64,000 nt of DNA from Pantoea brenneri (lineage in GTDB: Bacteria > Pseudomonadota > Gammaproteobacteria > Enterobacterales > Enterobacteriaceae). Shown here piece by piece: positions 25,602 through 35,635 of this stretch. The position numbers and the translations under genes were made by a program. Below the pieces are notes generated by a model, which worked only from the letters and a program-made list of their open reading frames with translations, was not told where the DNA came from and searched no databases. The stretch's first letter is position 1. Each line of letters starts with the position of its first letter. Location of the stretch: assembly GCA_002095305.1 (NCBI GenBank), contig MIEI01000001.1:62001-126000 (forward strand). The letters run 5' to 3'.

Positions 25602-25765
25602 TCATTCCTAAAACAAAACTATGCATCCAAAGCGTGATCAGGTTAACCACGAGTTAACAGGCACGCCACTATTAATCAGGGATAATAAGAATTTTATGCC
25701 AGCCGCGCACGATTATCAGTAAAAGCAATCGCGATGGCGTAAAGTGCCGTGTCGGCTGTATAGAA

Positions 25766-25796
25766 AAACAAAAAAGGCCGAACTGAGTCGGCCTTT
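25766..25796 (-). terminator. Intrinsic terminator after ispH
   Basis: Nine-base perfect stem AAAGGCCGA (25773-25781) with TCGGCCTTT (25788-25796), loop ACTGAG, followed on the minus strand by a U-rich run. It ends the ribF-ileS-lspA-fkpB-ispH transcript. Confidence 0.85.
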
Positions 25797-25818
25797 ATTT
25801 TTGAATTACATCAGAAGG

Positions 25819-26772
25819 TTACTGCACTTCACGTACATCGACGCGCAGCTCTTTCGGCACTTCGAAGACGATATTCTCTTCCCGGCCAATCAGCTCAATC
25901 GCCGCTTCGCCGCCCATCTCACGCAAACGCTGGATCACCTGCTGCACCAGAATATCCGGCGCAGAGGCACCCGCGGTGACGCCGATGCACTCAACGCCCT
26001 TGACCCACTCTTCCTGAATATCATCTGCCGAGTCAATCAGCTTCGCCAGCTTACCGGCACGCTGTGCCAGTTCCGCCAGGCGGTTAGAGTTGGACGAGTT
26101 CTTCGAGCCGACCACCAGCACCACGTCTGCGTCACGCGCCAGAGTACGTACGGCTTCCTGGCGGTTGGTAGTGGCGTAGCAAATATCATCTTTGCGCGGC
26201 CCGATAATCGACGGAAAACGCTGACGCAGCGCGTCAATGATATCAGAGGTATCGTCCACCGACAGCGTGGTCTGGGTCATGAAGCTGAGATTGCTCTCGT
26301 CTTTAACCGTCAGCTTAAACACATCTTCCGGCGACTCGACCAGGTACATTCCACCGTTGGGGTTGTTGTACTGCCCCATGGTGCCTTCTACTTCCGGATG
26401 ACCAGCGTGACCAATCAGAATCGCTTCCACACCCTTACGGCTGGCGCGGGCCACTTCCATATGCACTTTGGTCACCAGTGGACAGGTAGCGTCAAATAGC
26501 ATGGTGAGATTGCGCGCTTTGGCTTCTGCGCGCACGGCCTGAGAAACACCGTGCGCAGAGAAAATCAGAATCGCGTCATCCGGCACTTCGCTGATCTCTT
26601 CAATAAAGATCGCACCACGCTCACGCAGGCTGTTGACCACGTAGCGGTTGTGCACCACTTCATGACGCACATAGATCGGCGCACCATACATCTCCAGTGC
26701 GCGCTCGACAATACTGATTGCCCGATCAACGCCAGCGCAGAAACCGCGCGGATTAGCCAACAGGATTTGCAT
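25819..26772 (-). CDS. ispH: 4-hydroxy-3-methylbut-2-enyl diphosphate reductase
   Basis: Last step of the MEP pathway, an iron-sulfur enzyme that makes IPP and DMAPP from HMBPP. The 317 residues start at [15 protein letters not shown], where Cys12 is the first cluster ligand. The other ligands are in [12 protein letters not shown] and [10 protein letters not shown], with catalytic Glu in [11 protein letters not shown]. An upstream in-frame ATG (26883) would lie inside fkpB and adds unrelated residues. The true start overlaps fkpB by 20 bases. Confidence 0.97.
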   Translation of the reverse strand: MQILLANPRGFCAGVDRAISIVERALEMYGAPIYVRHEVVHNRYVVNSLRERGAIFIEEISEVPDDAILIFSAHGVSQAVRAEAKARNLTMLFDATCPLVTKVHMEVARASRKGVEAILIGHAGHPEVEGTMGQYNNPNGGMYLVESPEDVFKLTVKDESNLSFMTQTTLSVDDTSDIIDALRQRFPSIIGPRKDDICYATTNRQEAVRTLARDADVVLVVGSKNSSNSNRLAELAQRAGKLAKLIDSADDIQEEWVKGVECIGVTAGASAPDILVQQVIQRLREMGGEAAIELIGREENIVFEVPKELRVDVREVQ

Positions 26773-27223
26773 CGTTCGCCTCCAGCGCTGGATCAATTTC
26801 CAGCACCTCAATATCAAACTGAATGCGATGGCCTGCCAGCGGATGGTTGAAATCCACAGTGATGGAATCACCCGAGACTTCACGGATCACGCCTGGCATT
26901 TCGCTGCCGCCCATGCCGGTAAACAGCATAATGGCACCCACTTCTGGCTCGCCCGCATCGATAAAATCACGCCGGGAGAAGTACTGAATCAGATCAGGAC
27001 TGACGTTACCGAACGCCTCTTCCGGTGCCAGGGTGAACTGTTTAGTTTCACCGGCTTTCAGCCCGAGCAACGCCTGTTCCAGCGCGGCCGACAGGCTGCC
27101 ATCGCCCAGACGAAACAGCGCCGGCTTACCGTTTGCACGGGTCGATTCCGCCGTCGAGCCATCTTCCAGCTTCAGCGTAAAATGCACCAACACCGCGCTG
27201 TCGCGCTGTACAGACTCACTCAT
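26753..27223 (-). CDS. fkpB: FKBP-type peptidyl-prolyl isomerase FkpB (SlpA)
   Basis: Cytoplasmic FKBP-type prolyl isomerase and chaperone of the SlyD/SlpA type. The 156 residues start [22 protein letters not shown] and include [18 protein letters not shown] in the flap region and [20 protein letters not shown] at the C terminus. The start is ATG 27223; the GTG just before it is disfavoured by alignment. It lies 3 bases after the lspA stop in the ileS operon. Confidence 0.95.
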   Translation of the reverse strand: MSESVQRDSAVLVHFTLKLEDGSTAESTRANGKPALFRLGDGSLSAALEQALLGLKAGETKQFTLAPEEAFGNVSPDLIQYFSRRDFIDAGEPEVGAIMLFTGMGGSEMPGVIREVSGDSITVDFNHPLAGHRIQFDIEVLEIDPALEANDANPVG

Positions 27224-27226
27224 CAC

Positions 27227-27733
27227 TTACCCTTTCTGTTTTGCCTGTTTGCCGGTAGGGCTGAGAAAGCCCTCCAGCACCACTAACGCCGCACCAATAC
27301 AGATGCCGCAGTCAGCGATATTAAATGTAGCGAAGTGCCAGTTACCGACGTAGAAATCGATAAAATCGACCACAAAGCCGTGATAAGAGCGATCGAACAG
27401 GTTGCCTATCGCCCCGCCGATGATCAACGCATAAGCGATGTTGGCGATCTTCTGACTGGCACGGTTGCGATACATCATCACCAGCAGCGAGACCACAATT
27501 GCCAGCGCGATGCCGGCAAAGAACCAGCGCTGCCAGCCACCTTTGTCCGCCAGGAAACTGAACGCCGCACCGTAGTTGTGGGCGTAAAACAGGTTCAGGA
27601 ACGGTATCAGCGGCTGCGTTTCGTGCAGCATCATGTTGTTCATCACCCACTGCTTACTGGCGAAGTCGACAACAATTACCACCAGCACCAGCCACAGCCA
27701 GCGCAATCCGGTTGATAAAATAGGTTTACGCAT
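27227..27733 (-). CDS. lspA: Lipoprotein signal peptidase (signal peptidase II)
   Basis: Membrane aspartyl protease that cleaves prolipoproteins before the lipidated cysteine. The 168 residues have four hydrophobic segments. The catalytic aspartates sit in [16 protein letters not shown] and in [14 protein letters not shown]; the second motif usually reads NIADxxI, as here. Start ATG overlaps the ileS stop (TGATG on the minus strand), giving coupled translation. Confidence 0.96.
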   Translation of the reverse strand: MRKPILSTGLRWLWLVLVVIVVDFASKQWVMNNMMLHETQPLIPFLNLFYAHNYGAAFSFLADKGGWQRWFFAGIALAIVVSLLVMMYRNRASQKIANIAYALIIGGAIGNLFDRSYHGFVVDFIDFYVGNWHFATFNIADCGICIGAALVVLEGFLSPTGKQAKQKG

Positions 27734-30548
27734 CAGGCAAATTTACGCTCTTCACCGTTACCGGCTACGTTGGTATAACAACGACCGCAGACCTCAGCGT
27801 GCTCCGGGTTCTGACCGACGTCGGTAGTGTAATGCCAGCAGCGCTGACATTTCTCGCCTTCCGCTTTATGCAGGGCAATTTTCAGACCTTTCAGCAATTC
27901 GCTCTGCTGCGCTTCGTCGTTCGCCAGGGCGTAATCCGCCACCTGCGCACCTGAGGTCAGCAGCACAAAGCGTAGCTCATTGCCCAGCGCCTGCAGTTTA
28001 GCTGCCAGCTCCGGCTCGGCATACAGTGTCACCGTTGCTTCCAGTGCACCACCGATGCGTTTGTCGGCACGCGCCTGCTCAATCACCTTGTTCACTTCAC
28101 CGCGTACTTGCAGCAGCTCAGCCCAGTAGGCGTCGTTCAGCGCTTCATTGTCCGCCAGGCCAAACAGGCCCTGGTACCACTCTTCGGTGAAGACGTACTG
28201 AGCGCGTTCGCCTGGCAGGTAGCCCCAGATCTCATCCGCAGTAAACGACATGATCGGTGCCATCCAGCGCACCAGCGCTTCAACGATGTGCCACAGCGCG
28301 GTCTGACAGCTGCGACGCGCCAGGCTGTCGCCTTTGGCGGTGTACTGACGGTCTTTGATGATGTCGAGATAGAAGCTGCCCATCTCCACCGAACAAAACT
28401 GCATCAGACGCTGAATCACTTCATGGAAGTCGTAGTTTTCGTAGGAGGCGGTGATATCGGCCTGGGCCGCCTGTGCGCGGCCCACTGCCCAGCGATCCAC
28501 GACCACCATCTCTTCCGGCTGCACCAGATCGGTGGCCGGATTGAAACCGCTGAGGTTAGCCAGCAGGAAACGTGCGGTGTTGCGGATACGACGATAGGCA
28601 TCGGCAGAGCGTTTCAGGATCTCATCCGAAACCGCCATTTCGCCAGAGTAATCGGTAGAGGCGACCCACAGACGCAGAATATCAGCGCCCAGTTTGTTCA
28701 TCACATCCTGCGGCGACACGGTGTTGCCGATCGATTTCGACATCTTACGGCCCTGACCATCCACGGTGAAACCGTGCGTCAGTACCTGACGATAAGGCGC
28801 TTTGCCTTTCATCGCCGTCGAGATCATCAGTGAAGACATAAACCAGCCGCGATGCTGATCCGAGCCTTCCAGATACATATCCGGGGTGTGACCGCCAAAT
28901 TCAGGACGCGCATCGACCACCGAATAGCTGGTTGAACCGGAGTCAAACCAGACGTCCAGGGTGTCAGGCACCTTAACGTAGTGATCGGCATCGTCGCCCA
29001 TCAGGTCACGCGGATCGAGATCCCACCACGCCTGAATGCCATCCTGCTCAACGCGCTGCGCCACTTTCTCCATCAGCGACAGGGTGTCCGGATGCAGCTG
29101 CTCTGTCTCTTTATGGACGAACAGCGCCATCGGCACGCCCCAGGTAGCTGACGCGAGATGCACCAGTCAGGACGGTTAGCCACCATTGATTCAATACGCG
29201 CCTGGCCCCAGTCCGGGATCCACTGCACGCCTTTGATCTCCTGCAGCGACTGCGCACGCAGGCCTTTCTGATCCATGCTGATGAACCATTGCGGCGTGGC
29301 ACGGAAGATAATGGGCGTTTTGTGACGCCAGCAGTGCGGATAGCTGTGCAGCAGTTTCTCAACGTGCAGCAGCGCGCCTTTCTCTTTCAGCAGCTCAACG
29401 ATCATGTCGTTGGCTTTAAATACGTTGACCCCATCCAGCGTCGGATAGGTGCCTGGCAGATAGCTGCCATCCGGGCCGACCGGATTGGCGGTTTCGATGC
29501 CATATTTCTGGCCGATGACATAGTCATCCGGGCCGTGGCCAGGCGCCGTGTGTACCGCACCGGTACCGGCTTCCAGCGTCACGTGATCGCCCAACACCAC
29601 CAGCGACTGAATCGCCAGGAACGGATGCTGGAATTTCTGCAGCTCCAGCGCCGCGCCTTTGCATTCGCCCAGCACACGCCATTCGCTGACGCCCGCGCGC
29701 TTCATCACGCTTTCGACCAGATCTTTCGCCAGGATCAGCGCACGACCGTCGATCTGCAGCAACTGATAGTCAAATTCCGCGTTTAACGAGATGGCGCGGT
29801 TAGCCGGCAGCGTCCACGGCGTGGTGGTCCAGATCACCAGTGAAATCGGACCCTCAACCTGCGCAGCGCCAAAGGCCTGACGTACCGCATCGGCATCAAT
29901 AGCGTTGAACATCACGTCAATCGAAGGGGAAGTCTTGTCGTAGTACTCTACTTCCGCTTCTGCCAGCGCAGAACGGCAATCAAGGCACCAGTGCACCGGC
30001 TTGGCGCCTTTGTGCAGGTGGCCGTTGTCGATGATTTTACCCAGCGCGCGAATGATGTTGGCTTCGGTCGCAAAGTCCATCGTCAGGTAAGGACGATCCC
30101 AGTCGCCCAGCACGCCCAGACGGATAAAGTCCGCTTTCTGGCCTTCAACCTGTTCGGCGGCATATTTACGACACGCTGCGCGGAACTCGGCAGCGCTGAC
30201 CTTCTCGCCTGGCTTGCCGATCATCTGCTCAACTTTGTGTTCGATAGGCAGACCGTGGCAGTCCCAGCCCGGTACGTACGGCGAGTCATAGCCCGCCATG
30301 CCTTTCGACTTGACGATAATGTCTTTCAGAATCTTGTTAACGGAGTGACCAATATGAATGCTGCCGTTCGCATACGGAGGGCCATCATGCAGGATAAAGG
30401 TTTTTTTCCCTTTTTTGGCTTCGCGGATAATGCCGTACAGGTTGTCAGCATTCCAGCGTTGCAACATTCCCGGTTCGCGTTTGGCCAGATCGCCACGCAT
30501 CGGGAATCCCGTTTCCGGCAAATTCAGGGTAGATTTATAGTCACTCAT
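27733..30548 (-). CDS. ileS: Isoleucyl-tRNA synthetase, broken by a one-base deletion
   Basis: Charges tRNA-Ile. The first half (from 30548, [19 protein letters not shown]) contains the HIGH motif in NGSIHIGHS and the editing domain. The second half contains KMSKS in [10 protein letters not shown] and C-terminal zinc cysteines in CQRCWHY...CGRCY. The halves are in different frames. After [10 protein letters not shown] the expected CGT ACC TGG reads CTACCTGG, a missing base between 29146 and 29147. Restoring it gives 938 residues, identical to E. coli. ileS is essential and no second copy is in view, so I infer a sequence error. Confidence 0.96.
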
Positions 30549-30577
30549 CAGATTCTCGATTCCGTTTTTCGCTCAGG

Positions 30578-31504
30578 TTAACGCCCGAAGAACTGCCGGG
30601 CCGTTACCACATCTTTCGCAATTTGTTCTTTCAACGCCTCCAGTGAGGCAAAGCGCTGCTCGTTTCGTAATTTCTGCTTCAGCACCACGTCAATGTGCCG
30701 GCCATATAGATTCATATTGATGTCAAGCAGGTGAACTTCAAGCTGCTGGCGTAAACCTTTTACGGTCGGACGGGTGCCAATGTTGGCCACGCCGGGGATC
30801 GGCTCAGGCGTCAGGCCATGAACCTCAACCGCATAAACGCCTTTCACCGGCGAAACGCTGCGGCGCAGAGGAAGGTTAGCGGTCGGAAAACCCAGCGTGC
30901 GTCCCAGTGCATCACCGTGCACCACACGACCTGAAATACTAAAAGGGTGGCCTAACAGCGATTGCGCCAGCGCTAAGTCATCTGCGGCCAGTGCCTGACG
31001 CACGGCGGTGCTGCTGATGCGCTTGCCGCCGTCACAGAAGGTTTCAGTGCTGACAACATCAAAGCCATACTCCGCACCGGCTTTCTGTAATAACAGGAAA
31101 TCGCCCTGGCGACCAGCGCCGAAGCGGAAGTCATCGCCCACCGCGAGGTATTTCACGTCGAGTTTTTCAACTAATAATTCGCTGATAAAACTCTGCGCCG
31201 ACAGCGCCGCAAAACGGCGATCAAAGCGAACGCACAGCACTTTATCGACACCGGCTTCAGCCAGATAGCGCAGTTTTTCACGCAGACGCGTCAGGCGCGC
31301 CGGGGCTTTGTCGCCAGCAAACAGTTCCAGCGGTTGCGGTTCAAAAACCATCACCACCACCGGTAAATTACGCTTCCGTCCCTCTTCACACAGGCGGGAC
31401 ATCAGCGCCTGATGACCGCGGTGCACGCCATCGAAATTACCAATGGTCAGAACGCAGCCGCGATGCTGCTCGTTAAGATTATGAATACCGCGGATAAACT
31501 TCAT
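30578..31504 (-). CDS. ribF: Bifunctional riboflavin kinase / FAD synthetase
   Basis: Phosphorylates riboflavin to FMN and adenylylates FMN to FAD. The 308 residues have the N-terminal adenylyltransferase motif TIGNFDGVHRGHQAL (about 21-35), ISSTAVRQAL near 160, and the C-terminal kinase region GFPTANLPLRR with GVANIGTRPTVKG. It is the first gene of ribF-ileS-lspA-fkpB-ispH, 29 bases upstream of ileS, and is divergent from rpsT. Confidence 0.96.
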   Translation of the reverse strand: MKFIRGIHNLNEQHRGCVLTIGNFDGVHRGHQALMSRLCEEGRKRNLPVVVMVFEPQPLELFAGDKAPARLTRLREKLRYLAEAGVDKVLCVRFDRRFAALSAQSFISELLVEKLDVKYLAVGDDFRFGAGRQGDFLLLQKAGAEYGFDVVSTETFCDGGKRISSTAVRQALAADDLALAQSLLGHPFSISGRVVHGDALGRTLGFPTANLPLRRSVSPVKGVYAVEVHGLTPEPIPGVANIGTRPTVKGLRQQLEVHLLDINMNLYGRHIDVVLKQKLRNEQRFASLEALKEQIAKDVVTARQFFGR

Positions 31505-31810
31505 GGCTGACTCAAACCGGTGGAAATCGGCGGATTATACCCTTGAAACCGGCTAAGGTTAACCCGTCAGCACGCCTTTCATGCTTAACGGTGCGCATTT
31601 ACTGGCGCGGAGGCCGCGGATAAGAATTTTGTCGCGAAATACTGTATTCAGCGAGGGGAAGCTGGTAGAATCTTGCGCCATCAAATACGTAACCGAGTGC
31701 TGCTCATAGAGCGACGCTTATTTGCACAAATCCATTGACAAAATCAGGTTGGAAGGGCATAGTCCTCGGCCTTTGATTTGTCTCTATAGAACACATTTGG
31801 GAGTTGGACC
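31505..31810 (+). promoter_or_regulatory. ribF / rpsT divergent intergenic region
   Basis: 306 bases without a gene. The rpsT-proximal half carries the clear promoter listed separately and a weaker TAGAAT element (31666-31671) that may be a second, upstream rpsT promoter, as in E. coli. Nothing else recognisable is seen. Confidence 0.5.
31735..31763 (+). promoter_or_regulatory. rpsT promoter
   Basis: Perfect -35 TTGACA (31735-31740), 17-base spacer, and -10 CATAGT (31758-31763, 4 of 6). It is followed by the GC-rich CCTCGGCC expected of a stringently controlled ribosomal promoter. It lies 48 bases before the rpsT start. Confidence 0.7.
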
Positions 31811-32074
31811 TTGGCTAATATCAAATCAGCTAAGAAACGCGCCGTAACATCTGAGAAACGCCGTAAGCATAACGCTAGCCGCCGCTCTATGATGCGTACC
31901 TTCGTTAAGAAAGTATACGCGGCGATCGCTTCAGGCGACAAAGCTGCTGCGCAGAACGCATTCAATGAAATGCAACCAATCGTGGACCGTCAGGCTGCTA
32001 AAGGTCTGATCCACAAAAACAAAGCTGCACGTTATAAAGCAAACCTGACTGCACAGATCAACAAACTGGCTTAA
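31811..32074 (+). CDS. rpsT: 30S ribosomal protein S20
   Basis: Small-subunit protein that binds 16S rRNA helices 9 and 44. The 87 residues are strongly basic: [20 protein letters not shown] at the start and TAQINKLA at the end. The start codon is TTG, with GGAG in front; E. coli rpsT also uses UUG, which is part of S20 self-regulation there. Its terminator overlaps the convergent nhaR 3' end. Confidence 0.97.
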   Translation: MANIKSAKKRAVTSEKRRKHNASRRSMMRTFVKKVYAAIASGDKAAAQNAFNEMQPIVDRQAAKGLIHKNKAARYKANLTAQINKLA

Positions 32075-32103
32075 TCGCCGCTTGTTCATCGCTTTGTTGA
32101 AAG

Positions 32104-32130
32104 AACCGGCTTTTACGCCGGTTTTTTTTC
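32104..32130 (+). terminator. rpsT intrinsic terminator, overlapping the nhaR 3' end
   Basis: Seven-base stem AACCGGC (32104-32110) with GCCGGTT (32116-32122), followed by eight or more T. The T-run and right arm also encode the last residues of NhaR (EKKPA) on the other strand. Confidence 0.88.
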
Positions 32131-33033
32131 GTCTGTAACAGGGCGTGGAAACAGCGTGCTGAAGTCTGCATGACAGATGCGCTGTACCGCCGGATGCTGA
32201 ATCATTCGCTCAGCAAAGATGATGTGATACTCCTCTAATACCGTATCCAGCCGCCCGACCTCTTCGATCACCTCACGCTGCCAGATATCCTGCCGGTCCA
32301 GCACCGGAGCGACAAAAATGGCATTCTGCCCGGCCCCGAACGCTTTCATTAACGCCGCATCATCAAATTCGCCCAGGATGTCGACCTGCAATCCCTGACT
32401 ATTGATCCAGTTAAGAATCTTACGTCCCAGCATCGAACGGCGTCCCGGAATCAACAGCCGGCGCGTCTCCAGACAGGCCGGAAAAGGCCGCTCGGGCAGC
32501 GGCAGCGTTGACCAGAAGCTGACCGGACACTCGCCCAGCTTGACCGAAAACAGCCCCTCCTGCTGGGTCGAATCGATCGGGCAGTCAGAGATAATCATAT
32601 CCAGCTTGTGCTGGCTGAGCTGCTCCAGCAGCATTTCATGGGTCGACTCAAAGCAGCGCAGATGAATCTTCTCATCCGCCACCACCGCCGTCTCCAGCAC
32701 CTTGCTCACCAGTTGTTTAGACAGCGCGTCCGCCACGCCGACGTCAAACAGCAGATGCGACTCTTTGCGGTAGTTAACGATATCCAGCATCTCCTGGCCG
32801 AGCATGAACATCCGGTCCGCATAGCGGAACACCAGCTGTCCCAGCTCGGTCGGCACCAGCCCGCGCCCCTGCCGGCGGAACAGCTTGCCCTGCAGGCGCT
32901 CCTCAAGCGCCTTAATCTGTCCGGTGATGGTTTGCGGCGTCAGGGAGAGCGCCTCAGCGGCACCGACAATCGATCCGGTCCGGCAGGCGTGCCAGAAGTA
33001 GTAGAGATGATTGTAGTTAATGTGCGACATCAT
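32113..33033 (-). CDS. nhaR: LysR-type transcriptional activator NhaR
   Basis: Sodium-responsive activator of nhaA and, in E. coli, of osmC and pga. The 306 residues have the N-terminal winged helix-turn-helix [24 protein letters not shown] and [14 protein letters not shown] (about 4-45). The effector domain includes [19 protein letters not shown]. The last residues are encoded inside the rpsT terminator. It lies 17 bases downstream of nhaA, as in E. coli. ATG at 33033 or 33030 are both possible. Confidence 0.95.
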   Translation of the reverse strand: MMSHINYNHLYYFWHACRTGSIVGAAEALSLTPQTITGQIKALEERLQGKLFRRQGRGLVPTELGQLVFRYADRMFMLGQEMLDIVNYRKESHLLFDVGVADALSKQLVSKVLETAVVADEKIHLRCFESTHEMLLEQLSQHKLDMIISDCPIDSTQQEGLFSVKLGECPVSFWSTLPLPERPFPACLETRRLLIPGRRSMLGRKILNWINSQGLQVDILGEFDDAALMKAFGAGQNAIFVAPVLDRQDIWQREVIEEVGRLDTVLEEYHIIFAERMIQHPAVQRICHADFSTLFPRPVTDEKKPA

Positions 33034-33050
33034 TCCTCACTCCCAGCTGC

Positions 33051-34223
33051 TCAACCGGCACGCTGTGCCAGACGCCGCCACAGAATCAGGTAGCCCAGCA
33101 CCGCCGAGAGAATCGATCCGATCAGAATGCCCAGCTTCGCCAGGGTAATCAGTTCAGCATTAGTGTCGCCATAAGCCAGCGAGCCGATGAAGATCGACAT
33201 GGTAAAACCGATGCCACATAACACCCCAACCGCTGCGATATCCTTAATGTGAGTATTTTCAGGCAGCCGGGCGAGGCCCATTTTTACCGCCAGCCAGCAG
33301 AACAGCGTGATACCCAGCGGCTTACCAATCAGCAGACCAGCAATGATGCCGAGCGGCAGCAGCGAGAACAGGCTGTCGAAGGAGACGCCGTCCAGCGAGA
33401 CGCCGGCATTAGCGAAGGCAAACAGCGGCAGGATCAGCCAGCGCACCCACGGATGCAGCGCATGCTCAAGGTGGATTGCCGGTGAATGCCCCTCTTTCTT
33501 CGCCAGCGGGATCAGGAAACCCACCACCACACCGGCCAGCGTGGCGTGTACGCCTGACTTAAGCACCGCGGTCCACAGCACCATGCCCACCAGCAGATAG
33601 AGGCCGGTATTGCGCACGTTAAGCAGGTTCATCAGCGCCAGCACCCCAATCGCGGCGGCAGCGACGCCCAGTGACGCGACCGACAGATCGTGGGTATAGA
33701 ACAGCGCGATAATCACAATCGCCCCGAGGTCATCAATGATCGCCAGCGCCATCAGGAAGATCTTCAAAGCCGGTGGCACCCGGCTGCCTAGCAGCGCCAG
33801 AATACCCAGCGCAAATGCAATGTCGGTGGCGGTCGGGATCGCCCATCCGCTGCGCGTCTCAACGTCAGCGCCGTTAAACAGCAGGAACAGTATTGCCGGG
33901 GCCACCATGCCACCCAGCGCGGCGATCAGCGGAAAGATGGCCTGCTCACGTTTCGCCAGCGCGCCCATCACCAGTTCACGCTTAACCTCCAGCCCGACCA
34001 TCAGGAAAAACAGCGCCATCAGCGCGTCATTGATCCACAGCAGCAGGTTTTTGTTGATATCGAGATCGCCGAAACGGAACTGCACCGGAATCGCCAGCAG
34101 ATCGCGATAGCCCTGCTGCGTTGCGTCGTTATTGGCGAGGATCATCGCCAGCGCGGCGGCCAGGATTAATACCACGCCACCGGTGGCATCACTATGCAGG
34201 ATTTTTTTTAGTCTGATATTCAC
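33051..34223 (-). CDS. nhaA: Na+/H+ antiporter NhaA
   Basis: Electrogenic inner-membrane antiporter (2 H+ in, 1 Na+ out) for salt and alkaline pH resistance. The 390 residues have about 12 membrane spans. Ion-binding aspartates are in the motif [18 protein letters not shown] (Asp163/164 in E. coli), and ATDIAFALG of the assembly centre is present. The GTG start at 34223 is chosen, with AGAAGGA eight bases before it, instead of ATG 34253, whose ten extra residues ([10 protein letters not shown]) are absent from relatives. Confidence 0.95.
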   Translation of the reverse strand: MNIRLKKILHSDATGGVVLILAAALAMILANNDATQQGYRDLLAIPVQFRFGDLDINKNLLLWINDALMALFFLMVGLEVKRELVMGALAKREQAIFPLIAALGGMVAPAILFLLFNGADVETRSGWAIPTATDIAFALGILALLGSRVPPALKIFLMALAIIDDLGAIVIIALFYTHDLSVASLGVAAAAIGVLALMNLLNVRNTGLYLLVGMVLWTAVLKSGVHATLAGVVVGFLIPLAKKEGHSPAIHLEHALHPWVRWLILPLFAFANAGVSLDGVSFDSLFSLLPLGIIAGLLIGKPLGITLFCWLAVKMGLARLPENTHIKDIAAVGVLCGIGFTMSIFIGSLAYGDTNAELITLAKLGILIGSILSAVLGYLILWRRLAQRAG

Positions 34224-34340
34224 ACGCAGGGTCCTTCTCCAGAGATCAATCAAGGCTCTAAGAATACCGATAATGATAGCTCGAAAAAAACAGATTATTT
34301 AGCGTATATCACTCGGAAAAGACGAGTTATGGTAACAGGC

Positions 34341-34370
34341 AAAAAAAAGCCAGCGACAATGCGCTGGCTT
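34341..34370 (-). terminator. Intrinsic terminator of dnaKJ
   Basis: Nine-base stem AAGCCAGCG (34347-34355) with CGCTGGCTT (34362-34370), followed on the minus strand by a run of U. It lies just past the dnaJ stop. Confidence 0.85.
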
Positions 34371-34385
34371 CAGAGGGTGATGCGC

Positions 34386-35531
34386 TTAACGGGTTAAGTC
34401 ATCAAAGAATTTTTTCACGCCGTCGAAGAAGCTTTTGGAGCGCGGGCTGTTGTGTTCACCGCTCGGGCCACCAAAGCTCTCTTCCAGTTCACGCAACAGC
34501 GCTTTCTGTTTCTCATTGAGGCTGACAGGCGTTTCCACCACTACCCGGCACAGCAGATCGCCGACCGCGCCGCCGCGTACCGACTTCACGCCGCGTCCAC
34601 GCATGCGGAACAGTTTGCCGGTCTGGGTTTCAGACGGCACTTTGAGCTTCACGCGACCATCCAGCGTTGGCACTTCAATCTCACCGCCCAGTGCTGCCAT
34701 CGCAAAGTTGATCGGCACTTCACAGTAGAGGTTGTTCTCTTCACGTTCGAAAATCGGGTGTTTCTTCACCGATACCTGAACGTAGAGATCGCCGGCTGGT
34801 GCGCCCTGCTCACCCGCTTCACCTTCACCGCTCAGCCGAATGCGGTCACCGGTGTCGACCCCGGCCGGGATTTTCACTGACAGCGTTTTCGACTTCTCTA
34901 CCCGGCCATGACCATGACAGGCATTGCACGGATCTTTAATCACCGAGCCACGACCGTGGCAGGTCGGACAGGCTTGCTGTACGGTGAAGAAGCCCTGGCG
35001 CATCTGCACCTGGCCGGCACCGTGACAGGTCGAACAGGTCTGAGGCTGCGTGCCCGCTTTCGCGCCGCTGCCGTGGCAGACGTCACACTCTTCCAGCGTT
35101 GGAATGCGGATCTCTTTGGTCACGCCGCGTACCGCTTCTTCCAGCGACAGCTCCATGTTGTAGCGTAAATCGGCGCCACGGGCTGCGCGCTGACGGCGGC
35201 CACCACCAAAGATGTCACCGAAAACGTCGCCAAAGATATCGCTGAAATCTGCGCCGCCGCCACCAAAGCCGCCGCCGCCGAATCCACCGCCGCCCATGCC
35301 GCCCTGTTCAAAGGCTGCGTGGCCATATTGATCGTAAGCCGCCCGCTTCTGCGCGTCGGTCAGGATTTCGTAGGCTTCCTTAACCTCTTTGAATTTGGCT
35401 TCGGCCTCTTTGTCACCGGGATTACGGTCCGGGTGAAACTTCATTGCCAGGCGTTTGTAAGCCTTTTTGATTTCACGCTCGTCTGCGGATTTGGCGACGC
35501 CTAAAATCTCGTAGTAATCACTCTTCGCCAT
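34386..35531 (-). CDS. dnaJ: Chaperone protein DnaJ (Hsp40)
   Basis: J-protein co-chaperone that delivers substrates to DnaK and stimulates its ATPase. The 381 residues contain the J domain with HPD in [10 protein letters not shown], a glycine/phenylalanine-rich linker ([17 protein letters not shown]), and four CXXCXGXG zinc repeats ([32 protein letters not shown]) at about 145-205, then the substrate-binding C-terminal domain. It is the second gene of dnaKJ, 104 bases after dnaK, with a stable hairpin in the gap. Confidence 0.97.
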   Translation of the reverse strand: MAKSDYYEILGVAKSADEREIKKAYKRLAMKFHPDRNPGDKEAEAKFKEVKEAYEILTDAQKRAAYDQYGHAAFEQGGMGGGGFGGGGFGGGGADFSDIFGDVFGDIFGGGRRQRAARGADLRYNMELSLEEAVRGVTKEIRIPTLEECDVCHGSGAKAGTQPQTCSTCHGAGQVQMRQGFFTVQQACPTCHGRGSVIKDPCNACHGHGRVEKSKTLSVKIPAGVDTGDRIRLSGEGEAGEQGAPAGDLYVQVSVKKHPIFEREENNLYCEVPINFAMAALGGEIEVPTLDGRVKLKVPSETQTGKLFRMRGRGVKSVRGGAVGDLLCRVVVETPVSLNEKQKALLRELEESFGGPSGEHNSPRSKSFFDGVKKFFDDLTR

Positions 35532-35555
35532 ATTTATTTAGCCCTTAACATGATC

Positions 35556-35588
35556 GCACGGGCGTGGAGAGAACTCCTACGCCCGTGC
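35556..35588 (-). other. Hairpin in the dnaK-dnaJ intergenic region
   Basis: Arms GCACGGGCGT (35556-35565) and ACGCCCGTGC (35579-35588), with an inner GGAG/CTCC stem and an AGAA loop, no U-run. It could attenuate read-through or protect the dnaK mRNA 3' end, which would lower DnaJ relative to DnaK. That role is inference. Confidence 0.6.
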
Positions 35589-35635
35589 TGGTTTCAACGG
35601 CTGTCAGGCCAACCGTCGCGCCCGGTCAGGGGCAA

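Noticed and set aside
28108-28833. 241-codon open frame opposite ileS
   Set aside because: Antisense shadow; ileS homology is continuous on the other strand.
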